Assembly: GCF_018691265.1 (NCBI RefSeq)
Contig: NW_024881283.1
Location: 4,251,731 to 4,315,730 of the forward strand
Source: Tyto alba
Lineage: Eukaryota; Chordata; Aves; Strigiformes; Tytonidae
Length of the DNA: 64,000 bases
Reading direction: 5' to 3'
In this document: one piece after another, positions 11,558 through 23,460 of the stretch
Layout of the letters: each line of letters begins with the position of its first letter
Numbering within the stretch: position 1 is the stretch's first letter
The notes under the pieces: model-generated
What the model saw: only the letters and a program-made list of their open reading frames with translations
Databases searched by the model: none
Told to the model about the DNA's origin: nothing
Translations under genes and position numbers: made by a program

Positions 11558-14014
11558 GTGTTGCTTTTATTTTGCTTTGTTTTCTAATATATTTTGATGT
11601 CAAGCTTTGTCTTTCCTTGTAGACAAATCCTGGCAAGCTGACAGAGAGTGCTCCAGGAATGCTTCACCACAGAGAAGTTCACTTATCTAAAGGTCTGCAC
11701 ACATCCGTTGTTCAGATTTAATTAATAATTGCAGGTCTCAGTTTACATGGAGCTCCAGTTAACCAGGATAAAACTATGGAGCCCCACAGCATCAGTTATC
11801 CATGTTGCATGGTGAAACAGTTCTCTTTTGGTCAAGGTGAAACAGCGACTGGGGAGTTCCTGGAATTTTGACAGCTTGCTGTAGTGACTTATTTGACCTT
11901 ACACTGATGAGTGCCAGCCTACCCTCTGAGCATCCCTTTCCTCTCCACACATCCCAGCTCATGGCTTGTGATGAGCACTGTAAGAGAAGTTTTTTCTGTC
12001 TGGTAGAGGAAGTATGTGTGCTGTGCCAATAAGCAGGGCTGTCTGAGCACCTAAGAAGCTGCCAATTTCCTCTCTGCAGCACACTTGACACTGATTTGAA
12101 GCATTGGATTCTGCCTAGAGATTCACAGATTTTAAAGCAGGATTTGATGTGCCATCTTATCTGTCTTCCTCGTTAATAAAGACCTCAACATTGTGGGGAA
12201 TTAATTCCTGAGTGAGGCAGAGACTATGTTGAAAAAAAAGGTCATCTTGATTTAACCAGCGATGGAGAATCCAGAAATCCACACCTTTTGCAAGACATCC
12301 CAATGAGCACTTTCCTTCCTGGTGCTCAGTCTATCCCTTCCTGCTCACGTGAAGCTGTACAATCTTACCCTGCACTTTCACTCCAGCTCCACTGACAACT
12401 GAATGCGTCTGGTACTTCTGCTGTACCTATTCAAAGAGATCACATCTCTTGGGGGGATATCCACAAAGACCCTCCTGTCTATTCGGTCACCGTGGGGCAA
12501 GGTGTCTTCTCTGAGCCCTCACTAGGATGCTCTCAGTCTCCTTGAAACAAAACATCTGTCACAAATGCTGGGTTGTTGTAACCTATTTTCCTCTGCCCAA
12601 TACTCCTGCGCTGAGATGCTGCCCATCATAATGGGGAAGCCCCATGATATGGCACTGCCGTTGCCAGCAATGGGACATAAGCTTTGTTCTGAGACTGAAG
12701 GACCTCAGGGATGAGGCTGGCCATGATTGCTCCATCTGAACTCTTCTCAGCCCTTTTGGACCCTTATTTCACCAGGTTTTGCTGTGACATCAGATTAGCT
12801 AGTGGACTGGGTGTTTATGTCTACTGTGTTTTTTTTATTTTTGCTACTTTCATGTGATACAATCAGAGGGTTTTTATAGACAGCATTAACAAGTGCTTAT
12901 TCTAGACATAAAAAGATGTTTATGGCTCTCAGACAATGAGTCAAAGTAGAGAAATACAAGCCAGGTACAACAGCAGAGGACCTGAGAAGTCCTGCACAGG
13001 ATGCAGCATAGAACTGGGGTGATAAGAGGTGGGACACAGGCTGGCACAGGAGACCCCCGCAGCTATGAGCAACTCACCAATGGTGGTTAAAAAAAATGCA
13101 AATCTGCAGTTGGAGAAACCTGGTGTTAAGGATAACAAAGAGAACAAGGAGATTGCATCTAACGTACATGAAGAACATTGGATACACACTGAATTTGGGT
13201 GTAAACAAATGTTGCGTGTTAACTTAGTAGCTAACCCATAAACATTAGCTATTCACATGTTAGTGAACATACAGAAATATCTGGATCCTGAAAAGAAAAA
13301 GAAGAAAGCAGCAACAGGAACATCAAATTCCGCCCAAAAGAGGACTCTGGAGGCTGAAGACTATGGTGTTATCCTCTCCAGCATCTGAGGCTACTGACTT
13401 TAAGATCCAGAGGAGCAATGGAAGGGGGTGCAGGACTCCAAGATAAAGGACAGAAACCAAGAATTGTGTGTGTTGCAATTTTGATTCCTTTATTACTGTC
13501 AGAGTGACTTTTTCTGTAAGTACTCTAACTACATTTCTATACCTCCTGCAATACTTAGATCTAGACTAATGATGATTCTTCAGTTCACAGAGCTTGAGAA
13601 AGATGCTCCCCCCATATGCAGTCAGTGCTGGAGATCAGAGAACCCCAAAAGGAAAGGAGGAAGCTGGTGAGCAGATGACCACCTACATTCAGAGAGCTCT
13701 GGAGATGTTAGTCCCACTCCCATCACTGCTCTGCACTGGCAGTGTTTGAAGGCCATTCATTTCCCTTTTCACCAGACCTGGGAATGCAAAAGCACAGAGC
13801 TGTCAAGGCTTATTGTATAGAAGTGGACTGGAGCATGCCTGAAGGACTTGACATCTGTTTGCGCCAGCTTGGAGAGCACTAGCAGTGCTTCTGACTCTGT
13901 TTTTCTTCCATCAAATAGGAAAATTGCTTCCCTGCTAAACATGAGTGACATAGAACAAATGTCCTCGTGTTTGTGCAGTGCTGAATTATTACAATGATAG
14001 GAATGTTAAATTAT
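11558..14014. other. Non-coding unique stretch
   Basis: Only short, unsupported frames such as 11792-12091 on the minus strand. I recognise no repeat, RNA or exon. Confidence 0.55.
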
Positions 14015-14085
14015 TCTGGGCCAAATCTTTGCCTAGAGGCAAAGTGGGGCCAAGCAACCCTAACGCCAATTTATGCCACAGCTTG
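14015..14085. repeat. Possible ancient amniote repeat remnant
   Basis: CTGGGCCAAATCTTTGCCT followed by GCAAAGTGGGGCC and CGCCAATTTATGCC resembles the 'gggccaaattctgcc ... ggtgtaaat' type of old amniote dispersed repeat. The match is weak. Confidence 0.22.
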
Positions 14086-15409
14086 GAAACTCTTCTTAAA
14101 CACTAAGCAAAATACTACTGAATGTTTAGTGCAGATTTTTCTTTTTAAAAAAAGAGTTGCTTGAGGTACGACAAAGCTTTTGTAAAAGTTGTTTCTCACT
14201 TTTGTCAGGTTATAGAGCTGTCTGGAAGGGTTTGAAAATTAAATTTTCAATCAAGGAAAACAGAAGCAGAAAGAACTGGGGAAGGACGTGGTAGGGGAAA
14301 CATTATTTGCCCTATTTCTAGATGAGCACTGCCAAATTCCTAGGGTGTTATGTAATTAGCATGCTACTCGAGTGCTCTAATCATGACAACACGTGATTTC
14401 TTGCCATACCTTAGGCAGTATTGTAAGTTTTTATTCATTTGTAACATATTTACAATCTGTAACTTACAAGTTTTGTTGAGAACTGTGGGGGGAGAGGAAG
14501 GAGGGAGACAGTTTGGGATTTTTTTTGCTGTTTCCATTTCCAGATGAGCTTGCTCCCTCTCCAACTCCCATCTAATTTTCCCAAGTGCTTCTGCTTGGTT
14601 GCAGCACAGGTGCTCTGTGGCTTTGCTGCTGGCTAAACCTGTGGTTTGTGGTATGCGAGGGTTCAGTAGGGTGCAGGTTTTTGGGAGTATTTTGGACATG
14701 GAGAGTGCTCCTGAGATACCATCCCTGCCTCAAGATCTTGCAGATGTTTTTATAGATAGTACAGTTTATTCCTTGCTTTAGTCATCCACACAAAAAATAT
14801 ATATGCAAATTATTTCCTTTCAGCCCTTCCCATTTTTCCTAGTAACATCAGGTCCCTGATACAGTGAGGTTTCCATATGACAGCTACTGAGGATAACAGA
14901 GATAAGCATCATCAAGGAATATGAAGTAACCCAACCAGATTTCCCAATGTTCAAATCTCAGGACCTTTCACAGCAGATTTTGAAATCCCCTTTTTCAAGG
15001 TTACTTTCACACTGTTTAATAAGGTCTTATCTGGTAAACGATAATAAGGTTCCAGGCCTTAATCCAGTGAGATTATATTGGGCAGGGGGGTTTTTCTTCA
15101 GCATTTTAGTACCCCAGGGACAGAACATCCAGGGCCAAACCCAGAGATATAATGAAGTGATGAACCATAGTTCAGAGCAGACTGAATCCACTTGCTTGTG
15201 ATTAATCTGGTCTCTCACAACCCGTGGCCCAGCTGGAGTCAAGCTCTGTTCTTCATCCTGGCTCTGCTCCAACACGCACTCCTGGAGGAGTGAGCACAGT
15301 CCCCATATCACATGTAGGAGGACATCAAAAGTCAGACTTGCAATGCACTTCCTCAACATTTTCCCCAAACCATGCAGATGGGAAAGCAGTTTCCCCAAAG
15401 AGGGGCTTT

Positions 15410-15411
<2 letters not shown>
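14086..15411. other. Non-coding unique stretch
   Basis: Short frames on both strands (14364-15398) with no recognisable product. There is a purine run at about 14487-14511 (GGGGGGAGAGGAAGGAGGGAG). Confidence 0.55.

Positions 15412-15452
<41 letters not shown>
15412..15452 (+). repeat. (TA)n microsatellite
   Basis: About 20 TA units with a single G interruption near 15441. The run creates spurious open frames of alternating Ile-Tyr on both strands. Confidence 0.95.
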
Positions 15453-16431
15453 TGCAATTCTACATCAGAAAACAGAGTTTTCACAGAAAGATTTTTCAAA
15501 AAAGAGAGAAATTTCCTTATATTAGCTGGTTGAAACCTTTGCATGAACAATCTGCATTCATTAAGGCATCTTAGCTCTGGAGATGGGATTTCTGACCAGA
15601 CAAAGCATAGCTGAAAAACAGGAATCAGCCCCACACTGTGATTGCTTCCCTGGAATTAAACAAATCCGGGTGGTATTCCCACTTTAATGCCTGGAAGGGT
15701 GTTGAGCCTTTGTCCTCCAAATAAACAAAAATGCCTGGCAACAAAACTGTTCCCCATTTATGGGAATAGGTGAGAAGGATGATCTAGATGTGGAAAAATT
15801 TTCCCTGTGAAGTCTGAGTTGAAACTGTGATATTTTCAGTGTGAAAACCTCCAAAGCTACTCAGACCCTCTCTCCAGGTCATCTAACATAGCTTTTCTCT
15901 CTTTAACTCTTCTTTTTTTCCCAGTCCCTGCTCTCCCAGAAGTCGCTTCTGGCTGGTTTTGTTGCTCCTGGTGATGGGAACAGACTCACTAAATCTACAC
16001 ATGGAGCCATTGCTCATGCAGAAATTGTACATGTGGGGTTAAGTTCTAAAAATCAGTTCAGAACTATAATTTCCACCATTAATTTCCCAATTCAGGTAAC
16101 ATTTTAAGACCTTCCAGAAGTTCCACATAAGACACATAAGCACCGATTATTGTTTACTCTGCAAAGTTGATCGGAGGTTGGAGAAAGCAGCTATTTAAAC
16201 CCAGGAAGCATCAGGTAAAAAGTAAAAAACCCAGTGCATCCTGTTGAAACTTGGATGAGGGAAAGGCATCCCAACAGATAGAGAAAAGGCCTGGGCTTCC
16301 AAAGCACGCAAGGGCAGAGTTTCATTCCCAGTTGACCCAAGCTCCCATTTTAGATGTTGGCATATGGACCCAGCATCTAATTCATGCTTGGGTGATGCTG
16401 ATGGTAACACTATTAGAAATAAACACTTCCT
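15453..16431. other. Non-coding unique stretch
   Basis: Nothing beyond short unsupported frames. A pyrimidine tract precedes CCCAG at about 15903-15925, which looks like a splice acceptor, but no open frame worth reporting follows it. Confidence 0.55.
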
Positions 16432-16500
16432 CCCTCTTTAGACTGTATCAGGCTGGTTTCTTTTTTGTACTGTAAAGCACCTAGGATGGTCGGATGTAAA
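16432..16500 (+). repeat. Ancient amniote interspersed repeat 3' remnant (second copy)
   Basis: TTTAGACTGTATCAGGCTGG, then TTTTTTGTACTGTAAAGCACC and TAGGATGGTC, corresponds to the same old element tail as at 9.33 kb ('agactgtaagct...', 'gtacagcacctagcacaatgg'). It is decayed. Confidence 0.4.
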
Positions 16501-18184
16501 ACTAATGAGACCTTAACAAACTATGAGCAAAAAATCTTAATGAGAGCAGACCAGCACGGCCATTGCAAGCCAGGCAGGCTGTGCACGCAAAACTTTTCTT
16601 TGGATAATGCATATTTTCTCAAAATTGAGATGGAAAACCTTCACCCTCATCAGAGATGTCAGAGGCTTTCTGTTCCACTCTGTGGCCACCCCCTCCTATG
16701 CAGCCAGCCCAAGGGGCAGATCTTTGAACCCCTCCCCATTGCTCTCCTCAAGCAATTCCTGAAAGCTCTGCAGTTATCAGAGAGCAGGGGGGGCTGGAAA
16801 TACAACCTCCTTTGTTTAGTCTCGGTGAATGCGTGGCAGGAAAACATCGCCATCCTGTTTTCCAGGCGCTAGCACGCAAATAAGAATGGAGGAAAAATAC
16901 TGCAGCCTCTCTGACAGGCTGTGATTAATCCTCATTGTGTCCTGCATTGAAGAGGTGCCAGAGGTGCTGCTTGCCAGCCCGTGTCCTCCCAGCCACATCA
17001 GCCTGGGAAGGACCTGTCTGCTGAGCCTATGAGGCAGCGTCTGTGAGTGGGGAAAAGGATGACACCTGCAAACGTAACGGCGTGTCCTGGGGTGGCTGCA
17101 CCCGAGGAGCCCGGTGACCGTGCGGCCAAGGGCGCGGGGTGATGTAAGAGGGTTGTCAGCAGCACGGCGAGCCAGGAGCCAGGCTGGAGGCAAGCACCAG
17201 CTCCTCATGTGTGCTTATCCCTGCCCACCTCTGCAGCCTGACTCACTTGCCCTTGTCCTGTTGCTCTCTCCTTGCCACCCTTTGCTAGCTCAGCCCAGCT
17301 GGTTTGCTTTGTTTTCTTCTCTCCACCCAGGGATGTCCTCATGTTGAAATATTGCCCGAGTCAGCAGGGAGAACACTTCCAGCTTGCGCAGAGCTGAGAA
17401 GTTGCATAAACCCGGTCATGCAAATTGCAGATGGCATCCCCAGGCTGTACACAAGCCTGCAAAACCACCCTGAGCTGCCACGTACTTGGGACCTGTCCTG
17501 GAGCAGTGCCGGTGCCAGGGGTGAACAGTGGTGGGTACACTGTGGTCTGTCCTCCCTGGCTAAAATAGGACAATGTGCATCCTCATAAGACAAGGCAAAG
17601 CCTGAGTCATGCCTCAGAAACTGTGGAGGTGCCATAAATCCTCACTCGGTAGACTTTTCCCTGCACTGCCTGTGCATCTTTTGCAGGAAAGCCCCACACT
17701 CCTGTGTGTTCACAGCCTGAACTTGTAGGTGTGAGTCATCTTCACTGGCTACCTTTGGGGTGTTCCCAGCCCTGCCACTGGTCTGCTCTGTGAGTTTGGA
17801 AGAGCCCTCTACCCCCACTCTCAGCCAGGTTTGCTGAACACCTTAAGGGACGGGAGATAGGCTGCTTCACGATGTGACATATTAACATAATAACAGTGCT
17901 TAGAAGGTCTCCAGCTCCTTCCAATCAAGTTCCTAACTTGCAAGTCCCACCATATGGGGTAAAATGTGCTGCACACCTGAGAGAGAGGAAACTACATTAG
18001 CTTCCTGCTTTACAGGTACAGAGAATGGCCTCAAAAGTCTTAAACTGGGAATGGAAACCACATCTCCAGTCCTCTACTGCAAAGCAGCAAAGTCACTGAT
18101 ACAAGGCGGAATTGCCACCGCACTTGGCTACCAGGAAGGCTCAGGGGCAGGGGCTTGAGGCTGTATTCCGCACTAACATCTGGC
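16501..18184. other. Mostly non-coding stretch around a CpG patch
   Basis: It holds a CpG-dense 100-base patch at 17071-17170, listed separately. Frames of 135 codons (16465-16872, plus) and 130 codons (16816-17208, minus) overlap each other; neither is recognisable. A pyrimidine stretch ending in CCACCCAG at 17331 would make a good splice acceptor on the plus strand. The downstream frame (17304-17588) has no family resemblance. Confidence 0.5.
17071..17170. other. CpG-dense patch
   Basis: I count eleven CpG in 100 bases (for example CGTAACGGCGTG and GGGCGCGGGG), against almost none in the kilobases either side. It does not match CR1 or the LTR. It could be a small unmethylated regulatory element, an unrecognised exon or a younger insertion. 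Confidence 0.5.
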
Positions 18185-18260
18185 CACAGACTTGCTACCT
18201 ATGTGCTTCGGTTTCCAGAAGAGTGAATTGATGAGAATTTGTCTTGCTGTTACCCTGCAA
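18185..18260 (+). mobile_element. Possible MIR-like fragment
   Basis: CTTGCTACCTATGTGCTTCG followed by GTTTCCAGAAGAGTG resembles the MIR segment 'ttaacctctctgtgcctcagtttccccatc'. It is weak on its own, but a clearer MIR-like 3' part lies 170 bases downstream. Confidence 0.25.
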
Positions 18261-18424
18261 GGTGCCTCTTTGGTCTCTGCATGCAGCTAGTGTCTCTGCT
18301 CATCTTGGACTGCAGGGGCTTTGGGTAGCGATTGCATTTGAGCTATGAGTTACTGTGCAATGAGACCCACATCCCTGACCAGGGGCCTCTGGGTCCTACG
18401 ACAACATAAATGATAAGCTGGCTA

Positions 18425-18500
18425 ATTAATAATGATACATACTTATCTCCTGGGGTGGTGAGTGGCTTTATTAATGTTTGCAAAAATTGTTCTGTGTTAT
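18425..18500 (+). mobile_element. MIR-like element 3' part
   Basis: AATAATGATACATACTTATC, then CTCCTGGGGTGGTGAGTGGC and TTTATTAATGTTTGCAAA. This aligns by eye with the MIR-type consensus 'aataatacttacctacctcacaggggtgttgtgaggcttaattaatgtttgtaaag'. It is an old, immobile copy. Confidence 0.42.
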
Positions 18501-18904
18501 TTGTATTAACCAGGAAATGTGGCTGACAAAGCCAGACCGGTGCAATCACAGAGCAGGATGCACTGCAGTTATATTAGGGGTTGGTGTACTCTGTGCTGAT
18601 ACAGATCTCTGTGGCCTGCAGTCTCCAGAGAATTTCAGTATTCAAACAGTGAAGAAATTTGGATACAAGTTTCAAATGTGTTTACAGCCCGCAGAGGTCA
18701 AAGTCTCATTTTTTGACTCATAAACAACCTTCCCATGTGACACCTGCACAGTACTGGTGGGTGTGCAATACTCCAGGTCCACAAGTCTTCCTGCATTTCC
18801 TAAGCAGTCTCCTCTTTCCTTCATGATAGCTTATTAGTAGTGTGGTGGGAAGTGGTGGAGTTGAAACATGGGGACATGGCACAATCCCACTTGATAGTGC
18901 AGGT

Positions 18905-19195
18905 GGTTATAAATCTGACATGATCTCTATAGACAAAGGCAAAATACAAACTGGAAATGAGCTGTGTATTTTGAACAGAAAAAAAGGTTATGTACTGGAA
19001 TAGCCTTGCAGGCCACAGAGTCAGTGACAGCTAACCCTCTGTGCCTGAGAATTTAAGAAAAGATGCAATGTAGGTCAGCCACAAATGGTTGGCCTCGGCG
19101 TGGGAATCACCGAGTGTCATACCAAGACTGCACTATTTGGGAAGGTCAGATGACAGTAATTATAATGGTCCCTTCTGAACTTGCAATCCACAAAC
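18905..19195 (+). mobile_element. Ancient CR1 LINE, 3' end fragment
   Basis: The segment AAACTGGAAATGAGCTGTG, then TATTTTGAACAG, TACTGGAATAGCCTTGC and ATTTAAGAAAAGATG follows the C-terminal end of CR1 ORF2. The 3' untranslated end is recognisable as GGTCAGATGACAGTAATTAT followed by AATGGTCCCTTCTGAACTTG. This matches the 'gaggtcagactagatgatcataatggtcccttctggcctt' ending of old CR1 families known from turtles, crocodiles and birds. The frame is destroyed, and the final tandem 8-mers have decayed. Confidence 0.6.
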
Positions 19196-22100
19196 CCTCA
19201 TAATTTGTAATCAGGATACAAATTATTTGCCTTCTGAGTTGAGGAAGGAAGTTCCTGCATCACCTATCTGCTCCAAAACATCCGCTATTTCACAACTGGC
19301 CATGTGCAACATGCAGGATTTTCACCGTCCACTGAAGGCTCAGGTTCAGCAGCATCCACCAGTTGCTTTTACGAGGCTGTCTTGTCAGAAGAAGCCTGAC
19401 TTACCCTGCCACACTGTCAGTGATACACACAAATGTTCCATTTGGGGAGGAAATACACTCTGTGTCGATTATTATTATTATTATTTTTATTACATTAATA
19501 ATGTCAGCTCTTCCTTTTATCCTGGTTTAAGCATGGTTGAGGAAACCCAAAATGTATCCAACAAGTTTCTGCAAAATCAATCACCTCACTTTTCAAATTA
19601 ATTTCTCTCACAAACACATCCTTCACAAAGATATAGAGTAAGTTTACATCTGCTTAAGGGGGAGCAACCCCCACAATCACTATGTCATGGCCATAGTTGT
19701 CTGTCGTACAGGCACTGAACACAGAGGAAATGGCCATGTTTCAGAGCTTATCTGACATGTCCCAGTCTGCACATTCATCCCTCCAAATCCGTGCTGCACT
19801 TCAAAATGCGCCGAACACCATGGCTATGCTACATCCCATCACACAACCCTACTCTAGCAAGGCCCTGTTTGCTGTCACACTGAAGACGTGTATTTTGCCT
19901 ATGGATTGTGTAGGGTTTCGCACCCACCAGCACCACACCAGCCCTCAGTGTAACTAAGGAGTCAAAGACCTCACCTCAGCAAGCAGCCTTGTTCCCCCTT
20001 CATCATTTGCCCTTCGGTTATATAAAACAAGACCATTTTGGGGAATGGGGTCTTTTCCACATCCTGAGATTTGCATTTGAATTTATTTAACCTATATATA
20101 CCCAAGCAATTTGATTTTAAATCACCCTGGTAGCTACCTGGCAGAAATAGAAAATGCTAGCCCTGTCCTTTGGTCTGCCGTGGAACATGAGGAAGGCAGA
20201 AGGACTGCAGTATTAGGAAGTAATCGCGATTTCATTTCCAAGCTAAGTGGAGAGGACAGGTCTGTAGAGGTTATGAGGCTGCAGTCCCCTGCGGTGTGCA
20301 CAGAGGACAGGAACATGGCTGATGATTAAAGCAGGCTTTTGCAGGGGTTAGCGTGCCTGCAGCATGGCTCTTGTCTGAGCTGTGTGTCTCTTTACTTCAG
20401 GAGGCAACAGCAAGAAAGCCGCCTCCAGAGGATGAGTTATCTCATGGCCATCTCTGGAGTAGGGGGGACAAAATGTCTACTTGCTATGCTTTTGCCAATA
20501 TACGTCCAAGCCAAATCCTCCAGGCCAGACCCTTAAACGTGAGCTGGCTCCAGTGACGTGACCTCAATGAATTGTACCTTGGGAGATTAAATTCACAATT
20601 TCCTCACACTTCAGTCCATGTGCTGTTCTGAGGAAATCCACTTCACCAACCTTGACTCCAAGCTCTTTGTGCTGAGTATAAATAAGTCTGGGACCTTAAG
20701 GGAACATGAGGAGAGAAATGGGAGTATTAGTCAGCAGCGCTCCTGGGAGCACTTACAGCAAGAATCTGGACAGTGTCTCCTCTGGAGAGCATGGAAAATG
20801 CACTGTACAAAATATTTTTGCAGAGCAGGAAAACACTGCATTCTTTGGATGACAATGGCATTGTGTCACTGTCTGTGACCACAGCCATGACTCAGGCTGT
20901 TGCTGGGGAGGGAGAGAAGGGTGAGCAGGCAGCACTTGCTGCCAGCCACGGCTTGTGCTGCTAACTGTACTGTGTGGTTAGAAACTCCAAAGAAAACACA
21001 AGGCTATTGTTTTATTTTTCTTTTTTTAAAAAGGGCTCCTGATTGATAGTCTGGCAGCGTGACTGTTGCTCCTGTGTCATGTGTGCAAAGCAGGAGCACA
21101 CAGGGCTTACATTCTCTGGCAGGGATGGACATGTTAGTTGCCGCAGTGTCCGAGGCGGTTGGCCAAGAGACCCGTGGCGTGCAGCATCTGGTTGCATTAC
21201 ACCGCTGCTTCCCAAAGCCCTGATCCCAGGAATTTTCAGTGTCTTCCCCCAGGTGCTATCGCACATCTGAATTCATGGACGTTGAGAAGCTGGTTCGATC
21301 CAAGCTTGCAAAATTAGAAATTCCCCGAAGCCTTCCTTTCCCACTTGTCATCCCATGGAAGATGCTGGTACATACGTTGCCTACACATCCTCTGTTCACA
21401 CACCACAAGGACAGAGCACTGCAGAAGGGCTTGAGCAGAGCTGGCTGTACCTGAGATCTGAGCAGTGCTAGCTGCTAGCGAGGATCAGTTAGCTGGGTTG
21501 AGTTTAATCTCCGTACTGCAAACCCCTGGGCACATGTATCAGGAGGCATCACCATGGTGGCAGAGCTCCTGCTGGGAGAGGGCAGATCTGCACCCTCTGT
21601 GTGACTCTCAGCCTGTGTGAGGTGATGGCAGGTGAGCCAGCCTTGATTCTGACAGGAGTCTGGTGTTTGCACTTGGCGGTGATGACCTAGGTGATGACCA
21701 GCGAAGAAATCTGGGTGAGCTCTTAAAGATAACAAGTCTGTTAGCAGGGAGGGAAACAAGCACCAGAAGGAAAAGAGCTAACTGCGGAAAAATGGTTAGC
21801 ACCTGAATCTTTTATGACTCATCTTTCTCTGCTGCAGCCCCAGGGACTCCTAAGGACCTTCAGAGCTGTGTCTCCTCCTAATATTTTGTCCACAAAATAC
21901 TTTTAACTTTTATCAGTTCCTAGAAATTGCAGGATAAATGTGAGTGAAACTCTTAGGAAAAGAAATGCACAGTGCACAGCAGGCTGTCCTCTGCCATGAG
22001 GAAATTCATGACAAGTTGGCAAGCTATGGACAAGAAATATGGCACCTACTTCAGGGGCTGCAGTTTGAAAGTAGCAGAAGAAAGGTGGGCTGCATGCTAG

Positions 22101-23255
22101 TTTGGTTGAGCACTATGACTGTGGGTACATAACCTCCTGTTGTCTTGGCTCTGGGGAAGCCATCTACTCCTACCTTCTTCCTGACATGCTGGGGAAAGCT
22201 AGGGAGAATTAAGGCCTCCTTTCACCTGCCTCAAGGGAGAGTTCTCCTGAGCTCAGCACTGTGGCAACGGGCATGTTGTGCTGACCAACACACTCTGTAG
22301 TGATGCTAAAAAATGACCCCTCCAGAGGAAATCTCTCCTGGCACCAAGCCTTGCTGCAAGCTTCTCTTCTGGAGCACAACACAGCAGTTTCTTCACTGAC
22401 TTCTGCTAGTGGAGAGAAACGGGAAAACAATTTTCCTTATTTTCCTTATTTTCATGTGAATGGTGTGTTTTTGTACCGGTCTTGGAAACAATTGTCCCTC
22501 TGAGCAGAGGGTGTGGATGGAGCTGGATTGGAGCACTGGAGGAAAACATCTTTCTCCTTCACTGGCAGACCAAGTTCCTCCCCCCTGTCTGTCAGGCAGG
22601 AAATAAAGGAAACCTTTGAAAGCACCGCAGAGCATTAACTATTAGAGTCCAGGGCACAAGGCTCAGCTGATTTCTACTGCAGCAGAGGGGTGACACTTCT
22701 CAGTCCCCAACTTACTTTTATGTAAAACAGAGAAGGAGGAACAAGATGTTCTGTCAGTGTGACAGGGGCAGGAACACGCTCCCTCCTGCCCCCAGCCCCC
22801 CCAGTACCTGAATACCATGTCCAGGGAAATACGTGTGTTCTTAAACTTCCTGGCACTGATGGTGTTGTTGGCCTTCATACTCTGCCAAGGACCATGCTCT
22901 GTCTTTTGGTGATAGATGTCATTTTCCTTTTGCTCTAAGGCAAGAGGATAATGGTGCTCAAAGATGAAGTTTGCTTTGCAAGGAAAATAAGCTGGAGAAA
23001 AGAAACAACAGTCCTGTACACCTTGAAATGCACTCAGCAGCCCACAGCACATGCTGATAAGTGAGCACAGGACAATTCTCCCACACCCCAGCCCAGACCC
23101 TGGGAAGAAGCTATTATGGCAACATGCAAACAGACCTACAATGCCTGCAATGAAGCGTGGACTGCAAAGCATTGATCTAGAAAACACTCAAACTCATGTA
23201 ATGTGCCTGGCTGCTGCAAGCCAGCAGGAAAAGGCAGAGGGTCAGGGAGTGCAGG
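19196..23255. other. Non-coding unique stretch
   Basis: It contains a short (ATT)n run at 19468-19485 and a small tandem repeat of TTTTCCTTA at 22431-22452. The longest frame is 174 codons on the minus strand (22663-23187). Its translation has no motif I know and overlaps frames on both strands. No exon was recognised. Confidence 0.5.
19468..19485 (+). repeat. (ATT)n microsatellite
   Basis: Six consecutive ATT units followed by TTTTATTAC. A short simple repeat. Confidence 0.8.
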
Positions 23256-23460
23256 GCAGTGAGGCCATCGGTCCCCACCTCCGTAAGAGCCAGCGTGATC
23301 CGGAGGAGGTGTGCTAGCTGTTGGTGCGAGCCGGTGCTTACGCGCCCCATGGCCAATCTACGTCCCCATCATGTGCACTCTTCCACGCTCGGAGTGACTT
23401 TTGGCTTTCTACCTGTACACAAAGACGTACACCGACAGCTCCCTTCCCATTTACGTTGGG
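23256..23460. other. CpG-dense patch, not a recognised repeat
   Basis: I count fourteen CpG between about 23268 and 23457, including CGCG at 23341-23344, in a neighbourhood that is nearly CpG-free. A 122-codon plus-strand frame (23259-23627) and a 76-codon minus-strand frame (23338-23568) cross it, neither with recognisable content. Candidates are a small CpG island or enhancer, an unrecognised exon, or a relatively young insertion that has not yet lost its CpGs. Confidence 0.5.

Noticed and set aside
11247..11636. Open frames with poly-Phe or poly-Lys
   Set aside because: Created by the 32-base poly(T) tract read on either strand.
15224..15634. Open frames on both strands with Ile-Tyr repeats
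   Set aside because: Created by the (TA)n microsatellite.
17304..17588. Possible exon after a good pyrimidine tract and CCCAG
   Set aside because: No donor or recognisable product. Splice-acceptor-like tracts are common by chance.
21288..21306. GGTTCGATCC resembling a tRNA B box
   Set aside because: No matching acceptor stem, D arm or A box upstream, and the box is one base short of the consensus.
22663..23187. 174-codon minus-strand open frame
   Set aside because: Not recognisable; overlapping frames on both strands and no exon borders.
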